Shown piece by piece: positions 24,601 through 30,944 of a stretch of DNA of 64,000 bases; the stretch's first letter is position 1, and the number at the start of each line of letters is the position of its first letter. Source of the DNA: JAUSFM01 sp964343705 (lineage in GTDB: Archaea; Nanobdellota; Nanobdellia; Woesearchaeales; UBA12501); the NCBI GenBank assembly GCA_964343705.1, contig CAYFJX010000008.1, forward strand, positions 14,207 to 78,206, given 5' to 3'. The translations under genes and the position numbers were made by a program. The notes beneath the pieces are model-generated. The model saw only the letters and a list, made by a program, of their open reading frames with translations. It was not told where the DNA came from and made no database searches.

Positions 24601-26782
24601 TAAGCTCATTCACTGCCTTTTGTTTTTTTTCTTCATACACTGAAATACCTGCAATCTCTTCAATTATAAGACGACGTTCTTCAGGAGGCATTTCTACAAA
24701 ACGTACAATATCCCCTTGCAGGATTACATTGTAACCATTGGGGTTAATTCTAGCAAGAGAAAGAAGTTCTAGAATTTGTTGTCGTGTTCGCGTTTCATTA
24801 TTAATCTTGTAAACACTATTTCCTTTTGGCTTTACAATACGTGAGATTTTAACTTCATCTTCTTCTGTAGGAAAAATCTTTTTTTTGTTATCAAAGAAGA
24901 TTGATACTTCCCCACTTTTTGCTGGTTTTTTTGATTTACCACCATTATAGATGAGATTAGCAGATTTTTCTGTTCGTAATGCTTTTGCAGAACTTTTCCC
25001 AAGTACAAAACAGAGAGCGTCCAGGACATTACTATTATGAACAAAGAAATTATTAGCAACAAAATTATGATCATTTTCTACGCAAAGATCATACACCCAT
25101 TTTTCTTTAGATTGCATGCTTTCTAGTTCTACAATTTCATCCCAGTAGATATCTGATGTTGAAATCGCTTGTAAGACAGAAAGGGTTTGCGATTGTACTC
25201 CTGTTAGTGTTGCAGTAGGTGTGAATAGTTGACTCATAAGCTGTTGAACACCTGACCGGCTAGGCAAACATTGATTATAACAGTACGCATCAAGTTTTGC
25301 AAATGTCTTCTTAGTTCTTTTAATATTAATTCTTAATTCATGTGTTGCTTGTTTAATAAGAGCATTTACTTCAAGCAGATCAAGATTGGGATTAGTTTTT
25401 TTAGATTGTAAGTTTTCCAAGCGTTCTTGTTTTTTAGGGTGAGTAAACTGAACAAAGGAGTGAAATAATTTAAAGTTATCAACACCTGTTACAGTTATAT
25501 GTTCATATTTCCCTGAGTAACCACTATTTGTTGCAATCTTAATAATGTCTTTTGATCTAAAGAGGATCCCTAAACGAAGAAGGATTGTTTTTATTCCTTG
25601 AGCAAGTTTTTTGCTCTTTGTTGTAATCTCAATGGAACTTTGAGAAACATATCCATCACCAGAATAAAGACCATCGAGTAGTGCACCAAGCTCTTCGGGA
25701 CTACTGTGAGTTAAGAAAAGGTCAGTTATCTTCTTGTTTCCTGTTGCACCCAATGACATACCTAATTTGTGTAAAATAATTTGGGCAGGAATAGAGTAAG
25801 CCAGCACATCCCAACATCTTGATTTATATTCATTTACTGTTGCTCGCAAGTCAAAAACATCTTGAATAAGACTGTGATAGTCTGCAACTACTTCCTCACA
25901 GCCATTTGTAAACCAGATCTGGTTAGAGTTAGTAAGACGACCTTCTGCAAGAAGATAGCCTAACAAGCGAGCAACTGAAGGACTATTTTTCCAGGGCATC
26001 TTGTAGGTTATCCTACTTGTTTTTGCTTTTATTCGAGGTATAAGTGTCATGATGACATCATTGTCAAGACCTGCTTTCCTAAGGATTTTTACAAGATGAG
26101 CAAAGTTAATTGATTGCTCATCACAAAGACCTTTAAGAACATAAAAAGATATATCAAGCTCCTGTGCAAGCTGCTTTAGGGTTTTATTCTGTTTTATTCT
26201 CCCTAAAATTTCTTTAAATTTTGGATCGTAAGGAACATAGATTCCATCTTCTGCAGTTATCTTATCAAGTAACTCATAGAATATTTTTGTCTTTGGTTGG
26301 ACTGGCATTGAACGAGGTACAGCAACACGAACACCTTCTTGTAATTCGTCAGCTCGAATACTTTTAATTTTTGTTCCATCCATAACAAACAGAGGATGAT
26401 ATTCTGTTGCAGTAATTTCCCGTCCTGAACGTGTTCGTATTCGCACTAATTTCTTGGGAGAAGTTCTTTTTACAAAGGATTGTACATGTCGAACCTTTGT
26501 CTTTAATGTTTCTGTATCTAAACAAAGTATTTTTACATCCCCCCCAAGAGCTAGTTCACCATCATCAATTGTTTGAGCACCTAACTTTTTGATATTGTTT
26601 TCAACTAGTTTTTGTATTTCAATTGAGGATCCATCAGCTAGTTGGACCTTAGTGTCACCAACCACACATTTTCCAGAACCATTTGGACCAAGGATAATAT
26701 TGAATTTATCGCCAAATGGCATCTCGGTTCGCTTGGCAAATGATTTGAAACCATGCATCAATATTTTGTTGATTTTTGTCAT
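21653..26782 (-). CDS. smc: SMC chromosome segregation protein, intein-containing precursor
   Basis: A 1709-residue precursor; removing the 545-residue intein leaves about 1164 residues, normal for SMC. The N-terminal ATPase half has GPNGSGK (Walker A, residues 32-38, interrupted by the intein), with QGDIVRFVEMPPEERR further on. Long coiled coils flank a hinge around LKSVVVDSDKTAVQCIKFL. The C-terminal half has the signature LSGGEKTLTALAFIFAI and Walker B FYVLDEVDAALD. SMC dimers compact and segregate chromosomes by ATP-driven DNA loop handling. No scpA or scpB neighbour is seen. A TATA-like CATATATAAAGG lies nearby, on the upstream side. Confidence 0.95.
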   Translation of the reverse strand: MTKINKILMHGFKSFAKRTEMPFGDKFNIILGPNGSGKCVVGDTKVQLADGSSIEIQKLVENNIKKLGAQTIDDGELALGGDVKILCLDTETLKTKVRHVQSFVKRTSPKKLVRIRTRSGREITATEYHPLFVMDGTKIKSIRADELQEGVRVAVPRSMPVQPKTKIFYELLDKITAEDGIYVPYDPKFKEILGRIKQNKTLKQLAQELDISFYVLKGLCDEQSINFAHLVKILRKAGLDNDVIMTLIPRIKAKTSRITYKMPWKNSPSVARLLGYLLAEGRLTNSNQIWFTNGCEEVVADYHSLIQDVFDLRATVNEYKSRCWDVLAYSIPAQIILHKLGMSLGATGNKKITDLFLTHSSPEELGALLDGLYSGDGYVSQSSIEITTKSKKLAQGIKTILLRLGILFRSKDIIKIATNSGYSGKYEHITVTGVDNFKLFHSFVQFTHPKKQERLENLQSKKTNPNLDLLEVNALIKQATHELRINIKRTKKTFAKLDAYCYNQCLPSRSGVQQLMSQLFTPTATLTGVQSQTLSVLQAISTSDIYWDEIVELESMQSKEKWVYDLCVENDHNFVANNFFVHNSNVLDALCFVLGKSSAKALRTEKSANLIYNGGKSKKPAKSGEVSIFFDNKKKIFPTEEDEVKISRIVKPKGNSVYKINNETRTRQQILELLSLARINPNGYNVILQGDIVRFVEMPPEERRLIIEEIAGISVYEEKKQKAVNELNKVEEKLKESGIVLKERKTHLQELGKEKEQAQKYNDLTHKIKVNKASLLHATMVDKKTEKEKLSKVSGQTKQQLEEKQNRVLESKEKIKGFGEEISGINKQVEERGEKGQVEIHKEVEKLKVDIASSKNRVEAVKNEISKIKQRKVQLRENHDELGSKIKKHEENKKELQAQLAAKQKLRGVIEQKIADFKKKNKLDNVGDIEKQVDELDKEAEQKQKAMLELRQKQQELLREKDKIEFQIQSIDEKIQKVLEVEKENQAQVKELKQKKEEFKKSTLELSKLINHDSNLCAQLDTARGKRATSSEQLGKLRAQNLSIQEVLGRDLGLKKILEQKQKGSIQGIHGTVSELGTAESKYSKALEIAAGSKLKSVVVDSDKTAVQCIKFLKENKFGVASFVPMNKIRGAAPAQGIAELKKANGVHGLAIDLLQFNPKYKTVFSHVFGNTLVVDSIDVARRIGVGKVKMVSLDGDLSELSGVMQGGYRKRLGIGFQQKEVTSDIEKYEKILQDAELLISRIDKERKDLEQNIARLRQFKADLEGDIIKLEKVLNIDAADTEANRKVRKELEKALEESEKDIRKVEDDIQEQNRTLAQNRIKKQEMRNKIVELRNPSLIAELNAFEEKRKQSMEEGLQRESDLKNLDAQMDTILRPELENILKIIKQHDKEEEDFKEELAALDKLMQDKGVELKQKETAQQKFHAQFKELFAKRGKLDESIKKETSKMEEVGEQVRKIELRLNTSSIELSRVNAEIAGLEHEYKDYEGIEIVKKPAAELRKQIGIWEGVVTKLGAVNMKALEIYTSIEKEYASLVQKKEKLIVEKEDVLLMMNEIETKKKNLFMKTFDIVNNNFKVLFSAISTKGDASIVLENPESPFDGGLMIKVRLSGKRFLDIRSLSGGEKTLTALAFIFAIQEHEPASFYVLDEVDAALDKRNSERFAQLIRKYTGNAQYVVITHNDAVIAEADRLYGVSMNEHGVSQVTSLKV
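25034..26668 (-). mobile_element. Intein in the SMC Walker A loop, with LAGLIDADG domain
   Basis: A 545-residue intein begins at Cys39 (CVVGDTKVQLADGS, block A), has TATEYHPL (block B), and ends FVANNFFVHN before extein Ser. Two LAGLIDADG motifs (ARLLGYLLAEGRL; LGALLDGLYSGDGYV) mark an embedded homing endonuclease. Splicing restores GPNGSGK-S, so the intein interrupts the ATP-binding loop between Lys and Ser/Thr, a common site for inteins in ATPases. All splicing residues (Cys1, block B His, penultimate His, terminal Asn, Ser+1) are present, so it is probably active. Confidence 0.92.
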
Positions 26783-26991
26783 AACAATCGCCTAAAAAAC
26801 AGAAGTTATTTTGTGTCCCAACCCCTTTTTTGTGATGTCTTGTGCCTCATTCAAGAAGAAAAACTGTGAGAAGTCATATATAAAGGTAGCGTTTTTAAAA
26901 TCACTTCGAGAAAAATAGAAATATTTATATACTCAGCTACCTAGGTATTAAAAAGAGCATACTAAAAATAATGTTCAATAGAGGTGACGAG

Positions 26992-27501
26992 ATGGCTGAT
27001 GATACAAACAAATACCTGCTTTCTATAGTTGCTGTTGTAGCCCTTACTGGTTTATTCTTGTTATTCATGCAAGGAGCTGAAGTTCCAGGAACAGAAGCTG
27101 CTACAGGTCTAGCAGTAGGATACAGCCCAGAATTTGGCGAAATTCCCAGCTTTGACGAGCAAGGTAATAAGATTTGTACAGGACGCGTACGAGGAGATAA
27201 AATCATTCCTGATTACATCAACGGATGTCAAGGTCCACATTTAAAAATAAGAGACTGGAACAACCTACCTCCTGCAGTAAAAGCGTACTACAACAAAAAG
27301 CGTGTTGCTTACCGTCTAGTTGCACATGGTAACCCAGCATATGACTGGCCTGAACAAGCAGATGGTGACCTGCGAACTCTAAAAGCAGACCCTAGAATTG
27401 GCGGATCAGGATTACCAGACTCACCACCACCTAATGAAGTTGAAGTGGTTGAAGTTCTTGGTGCAGCACAACTTGGACGATCAGTATCAACACTGGTTTA
27501 A
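26992..27501 (+). CDS. Small anchored extracellular protein with TG motif
   Basis: A 169-residue protein: MADDTNKYLL, a hydrophobic helix (SIVAVVALTGLFLLFMQG), then the motif ATGLAV, and about 125 residues of soluble, Pro- and Gly-rich sequence with no recognised domain. I chose ATG 26992 because GAGGTG lies 6-8 nt upstream; the earlier ATG at 26971 would place that ribosome site inside the gene. It is divergent from smc. The TG motif links it to the surface proteins on both sides. Confidence 0.65.
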   Translation: MADDTNKYLLSIVAVVALTGLFLLFMQGAEVPGTEAATGLAVGYSPEFGEIPSFDEQGNKICTGRVRGDKIIPDYINGCQGPHLKIRDWNNLPPAVKAYYNKKRVAYRLVAHGNPAYDWPEQADGDLRTLKADPRIGGSGLPDSPPPNEVEVVEVLGAAQLGRSVSTLV

Positions 27502-27503
27502 AA

Positions 27504-27530
27504 TTTTCTTTTTTTATTCTCTTTTTTTTA
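27504..27530 (+). terminator. T-rich terminator
   Basis: Three runs of T (4, 7 and 8 residues) follow directly after the stop of the small anchored protein. Archaeal RNA polymerase terminates on such tracts without a hairpin. Confidence 0.5.
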
Positions 27531-27538
27531 AGGATTCT

Positions 27539-27674
27539 ATTTAGAAATCTGAAAAAGGACACTAACAACCAAGTGGGCTTTTAAGATTGCACTTCCAAGA
27601 TGTACTCTGACTGAAAGGAAGAGTACGGCCACATTTTGTCTCTTTTGTGTTAACAAAAGAGATTTAGAAATCTG
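27539..27674 (-). repeat. Hairpin element family 2, copy B, with 13-nt direct repeats
   Basis: ATTTAGAAATCTG occurs at 27539-27551 and 27662-27674. The 110 nt between contain CCAAGATG, a hairpin GTACTCT/AGAGTAC, CCACATTTTG and a hairpin TCTTTTGT/ACAAAAGA, in the same order as copy A at 4030-4170. One repeat copy supplies the last codons and stop of RNase HII, so insertion left the gene intact. Confidence 0.6.
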
Positions 27675-28326
27675 CAAGACTCTTTTGATCTTTCTTTGCC
27701 TTTTGTTTAGTGTATGACGACCAGCTTTTACGCATGATATGAGGATATTCTTCAAAGTGATCCTCAACAAACGATTTAGTTAAGGGATCTGCTGCGTAAC
27801 CACTCCCAAAATTAATACCTACCTGGGCTTTTATCTTCTCTATTTCCTCATCCCGAACAACTTTTGCAATAATAGATGCCGCAGCCACAACAACATGATT
27901 AACATCAGCCTTGTGTTCTGCAATAACTTCTGTCTTCTTTGCATCCCCTTCAAGCTTGTTTACTACATATTCTTTGTAGGCTCTCACATTTGGACTGGGA
28001 CAGTCGAGAATCACCTTGTCAGGCTTTAATTCATTGACAAATTGGGCTGATTTCATTGCTTCAAGCCAGTTAAGATTAATGCTTGAAGACAAAACAGCTG
28101 CGTCCACCTCTTCTGGAGGAATAATAAGAACTCTGAAACTGTGAGCAAGCTTTCGAATTGTTGAACTAAGATTTTTTCGTTTAGCAGGCGTAAGCAATTT
28201 AGAATCTTTGACACCTGCTTTTTTAAGTTTAGCCTCGTCTTTTTCATCAATAACAACAGCAACCATGACTAAGGGCCCAATTACAGGACCACGACCAGCT
28301 TCTTCAACGCCACAGACAAGTGCCAT
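27664..28326 (-). CDS. rnhB: Ribonuclease HII
   Basis: A 220-residue RNase HII that cleaves RNA in RNA-DNA hybrids and removes single ribonucleotides from DNA. GVEEAGRGPVIGP holds the first catalytic Asp-equivalent region: the usual DEAGRGP is read here as EEAGRGP, with Glu replacing the first Asp. VKDSKLL, ILDCPS, and HKADVNHVVVAAASIIAK follow, the last with the DxxxxxVxAASIxAK motif. The ATG at 28326 (MALVCGVEEAGRGP) is chosen because the longer frame adds 34 unrelated residues. The EEAGRGP variant should be checked in relatives, since that residue binds catalytic metal. Confidence 0.9.
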   Translation of the reverse strand: MALVCGVEEAGRGPVIGPLVMVAVVIDEKDEAKLKKAGVKDSKLLTPAKRKNLSSTIRKLAHSFRVLIIPPEEVDAAVLSSSINLNWLEAMKSAQFVNELKPDKVILDCPSPNVRAYKEYVVNKLEGDAKKTEVIAEHKADVNHVVVAAASIIAKVVRDEEIEKIKAQVGINFGSGYAADPLTKSFVEDHFEEYPHIMRKSWSSYTKQKAKKDQKSLADF

Positions 28327-28396
28327 AGTGTTAACACTAAGAAGTCTGTTTATATAGTTTATTCTTTTACAGGCTTGGCATTGTTTGTCTTTCTGA

Positions 28397-28506
28397 GGGA
28401 TAGTGCAGCCTTGGAGTCTTTTCGCCAAAACGCCGATTCATGCAGGCGTTTTGGCATTAAAACTGTCAGCTGGACGCTGACAGCCCTTACTCCGCTGCAC
28501 TATCCC
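28397..28506 (+). ncRNA. Structured element family 1, copy 2
   Basis: A perfect 12-bp terminal stem GGGATAGTGCAG/CTGCACTATCCC encloses CCTTGGAGT paired with ACTCCG. A hairpin GCCAAAACGCC/GGCGTTTTGGC carries loop GATTCATGCA, and a hairpin CTGTCAGC/GCTGACAG carries loop TGGA. It is the best-preserved of three copies. It lies between rnhB (divergent) and the HPF-like gene starting at 28598, in sense orientation for the latter. Confidence 0.65.
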
Positions 28507-28597
28507 TCCTGCACTAAAGAAAAAGACAAAACACACACTTTCCTTACACAAAATTTAAAAATCTGGATACTAATAGAGTCTTTGGTGAGGTGGACAC

Positions 28598-29002
28598 ATG
28601 GAACAGATACAATACACTGGATTAGACAATATTGAAGAAGGACAACGACGAACACTTGACAAGCTTTCTGCAGAGTATTATGATAAGATTCAAAGAAGCT
28701 TGCAAAATATGACATCGCTACAAATCCATATCAAGACCTACAAAAAGCAAGGAAAGCCAAAATATTCCATCCATGTAAAAGCTGTTGCACCAACTAAAAT
28801 TTTTGTTTCTACTAAAGCACATGATTGGCACTTCAACAACTGCCTTCACATGGCGTTTAAAGATATTCAAGCTCAAATCAACCACAGACTTCATTCTGAC
28901 GACCAGAAACCTAAAGGGATTTACAAGCGTTCTGGGAAGCCAATGACACCTGCGTTTGCACAACGGATTGGTTTGCGGATTAAGAATATGTTTAGGCGTT
29001 GA
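28598..29002 (+). CDS. HPF/RaiA-like ribosome-associated protein
   Basis: A 134-residue basic protein. Residues 20-105 (LSAEYYDKIQRSLQNMTSL, IHIKTYKKQGKPKYSIHVKA, DWHFNNCLHMAFKDIQAQI) show the beta-alpha-beta-beta-beta-alpha order of hibernation-promoting factor domains. The C-terminus is very basic (KRSGKPMTPAF, RIKNMFRR). Such proteins sit in the ribosomal decoding region and stabilise inactive ribosomes. A GAGGTGG ribosome site lies 6-12 nt before the ATG. The structured element at 28397-28506 lies 91 nt upstream. Confidence 0.6.
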   Translation: MEQIQYTGLDNIEEGQRRTLDKLSAEYYDKIQRSLQNMTSLQIHIKTYKKQGKPKYSIHVKAVAPTKIFVSTKAHDWHFNNCLHMAFKDIQAQINHRLHSDDQKPKGIYKRSGKPMTPAFAQRIGLRIKNMFRR

Positions 29003-29023
29003 TAGTAGTTCTAAAGAAAAATA

Positions 29024-29143
29024 TAGCGGAGGGAGGATTTGAACCTCCGACCTCAGGGTGTCCAAGATAACAGATGCCATCATATGAGCCTTCCGCAGCC
29101 TTTAACAGGCTTCTGCGGGCACTCCTGGCTGCCCTACCCCGCT
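29024..29143 (-). tRNA. Initiator tRNA-Met (CAU) with two introns
   Basis: The acceptor stem AGCGGGG/CTCCGCT with A1-U72, D arm GGGC/GCCC and T arm GGAGG-TTCAAAT-CCTCC are clear. The anticodon arm becomes CAGGG-CTCATAA-CCCTG only if two inserts are removed: 22 nt at 29091-29112, inside the anticodon stem after position 29, and 23 nt at 29060-29082, at the canonical 37/38 site. The three G-C pairs and A1-U72 mark an initiator. Intron 1 forms CCGCA/TGCGG and GCC/GGC helices around bulges, as splicing endonuclease sites do. Mature length is 75 nt. Confidence 0.85.
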
Positions 29144-29168
29144 ATAATATTCTTGTCAGAAAAAGATT

Positions 29169-29180
29169 TACTTTATAAAT
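29169..29180. promoter_or_regulatory. Bidirectional TATA box between tRNA-Met and LAGLIDADG gene 2
   Basis: The near-palindrome CTTTATAAAT lies about 27-36 nt from the tRNA 5' end on one side and 24-33 nt from ATG 29203 on the other. One TATA element can therefore serve both divergent genes. Confidence 0.6.
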
Positions 29181-29202
29181 GTTCCTGTTTAAAAAAATAA
29201 TA

Positions 29203-29835
29203 ATGAGTAAAGAGCTTGAAGATGAAAAATATGCTGAGATTTCAGGAATTCTCTTAGGAGATGGTTGCATTACTCTTAAAGAGAACAATCCCAAATCAAT
29301 AAATCGACTAAAAATCAGTCTAAATTCAGTTGATGACCTTGCTTACATTTACCATGTGAAAAAGTTACTGCAAGACACATGTGGAGAAGAAGCAAAAGTA
29401 AAAAATAGAAAGAATGAGAACACAACAGATATAATGATTTTTAAGAAAAAAGTAGTCTTATTTTTTATACAAGAGTTAGGGTTGCAGATTTCACCCAAAT
29501 GGGAACGAGCTATTATCCCTGAAAGGTTCATGCAAGAAAAACTTGATTTAAAAGTTTTACAAGGATATTTTGACACAGATGGTTGTTTAGTTACTGCAAA
29601 TAACAATGGAACTATCTACCCTCGATTAGAAATGAAAGTATGTCCCTCCCCCATGCAAAAACAGTTTATAGAAATACTGAAAAAATATGATTTTAGGTTT
29701 GGTGTTTATGAAATAGGAAATGGAGAAGTTAGAATCCAATTGAATGGTAAAGAACAGTTAAGAAAATGGATTGGACTAGTTGGATTTAATAATAAAAAGC
29801 ATAGTGAAAAAATAAAACGTTTTAATCTAAACTGA
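29203..29835 (+). CDS. Free-standing LAGLIDADG homing endonuclease
   Basis: A 210-residue protein with two LAGLIDADG motifs: YAEISGILLGDGCI near residue 12 and LKVLQGYFDTDGCLV near residue 117. Each is followed by the expected beta-sheet DNA-binding half. I prefer ATG 29203 over 29179 because the latter lies on the TATA box. The gene is divergent from the two-intron initiator tRNA-Met, with only 59 nt between ATG and the tRNA 5' end, and shares a TATA element with it. It lacks the N-terminal HTH found in the protein at 15247-16005, so it belongs to a different lineage. Confidence 0.85.
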   Translation: MSKELEDEKYAEISGILLGDGCITLKENNPKSINRLKISLNSVDDLAYIYHVKKLLQDTCGEEAKVKNRKNENTTDIMIFKKKVVLFFIQELGLQISPKWERAIIPERFMQEKLDLKVLQGYFDTDGCLVTANNNGTIYPRLEMKVCPSPMQKQFIEILKKYDFRFGVYEIGNGEVRIQLNGKEQLRKWIGLVGFNNKKHSEKIKRFNLN

Positions 29836-29845
29836 CTATACTTCC

Positions 29846-30943
29846 TCAAGCAGCAGGGTTCTTTGGATCAACTGCTTCTTTGTGACCTGGATGTGAGTCA
29901 TGCTCTGGTTTGTGCTGGGGCTGTTGTTGCTGACCTGCTTGACCAGATTCCAATTCTTTGTGCGCTTGATCAATAACTTTGTGATCTATCCCTTGGTTTC
30001 GTAAGTGTGCAGTTATCTGCTGCTTGCTATGCCCAAGTTTACTATATTGATCAATGTACGTTTTGATATGACCGCTTGAGAATTGTGTTGATTTTGTCAT
30101 GCTACATGGAGTGTGATTCTTACTTTGATGATGTGCAAAGAAAATGCCTCCACCAATAACAACAACTGCTCCTATAACAAGTAAAATAATCATCCATAAA
30201 CTTGATCCTTCTTCACTTGATGGCTGCTCGTATGCTTGCCCAGTTGCTGGAGCTGCAGACGGTGCTGGTTGTGCTGCTGGCTGTTCATATGCTGGCTCAG
30301 GAGCAGCAGGTTCTTCATAAGATTCTTCTTCATACACTGGCTCTGCAGGCGGAGGAGTGTACGGTGCTGGTGCTGCAGGAGGTGGCGTGTATGGTGCTGC
30401 AGCTGGTGTAGGTGCAGGAGGAACATAAGGTGCTGCAGGCGGAGGAGAGTAAGCTTCAGGCTCTTCATACTCTTCTTCTGGTTCTTCATATGCTGGTTCT
30501 TGTGCTTCAAACACTGGCTCTGGCGCAGGTGGAGGAGCTGCGCCACCCACTGTTAGTGTTGTGTCCCCACCAATATCTTGTTGACCACTTTGCATTGTTG
30601 CTTTACCTTCAAAAGTAAATGTGCCTGATGCGCCAGCAGGAATTTTCACTGTGTAGGTAAAATCTGTTGATTCTACTGTACCTGTTAAGCCATCAATAAG
30701 TGCTTTTCGAAGATTATTTTTGTCGTTGAGTTTTCCATCTTCATACATTTCTAGTCCTTCTGGGACAACTTCGTTAAGAAGCAGTGATTGTTCTGATCCT
30801 TCTTCAACAAATGATAGTGTTACGGTGATTTCATCTCCAGGCATTGCTTCTGTTGATGAGAGTGATCGAGTCATAGAGGAAGCTGCCAACACACTTTGTA
30901 AACAAAGTATAAATACAATACTAATTATGAGTGTTTTTTTCAT
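29846..30943 (-). CDS. Type I membrane surface protein with beta-sandwich module and Pro-rich stalk
   Basis: A 365-residue protein: signal peptide (TLIISIVFILCLQSVLAA); one beta-sandwich module (residues 22-135: SMTRSLSSTEAMPGDEITVTL, then LNEVVPEGLEMY and MQSGQQDIGGDTT); a long Pro/Ala/Tyr/Glu stalk (140-250); one transmembrane helix (LWMIILLVIGAVVVIGG); and a cytosolic tail. The tail has IKTYIDQYSKLGHSKQQI, then LRNQGIDHKVIDQAHKEL, a small helical unit shared with the 1158-residue neighbour. The last 25 residues are His-rich. It starts 1 nt before the neighbour's stop, so the two are co-transcribed. Confidence 0.75.
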   Translation of the reverse strand: MKKTLIISIVFILCLQSVLAASSMTRSLSSTEAMPGDEITVTLSFVEEGSEQSLLLNEVVPEGLEMYEDGKLNDKNNLRKALIDGLTGTVESTDFTYTVKIPAGASGTFTFEGKATMQSGQQDIGGDTTLTVGGAAPPPAPEPVFEAQEPAYEEPEEEYEEPEAYSPPPAAPYVPPAPTPAAAPYTPPPAAPAPYTPPPAEPVYEEESYEEPAAPEPAYEQPAAQPAPSAAPATGQAYEQPSSEEGSSLWMIILLVIGAVVVIGGGIFFAHHQSKNHTPCSMTKSTQFSSGHIKTYIDQYSKLGHSKQQITAHLRNQGIDHKVIDQAHKELESGQAGQQQQPQHKPEHDSHPGHKEAVDPKNPAA

Positions 30944-30944
30944 G

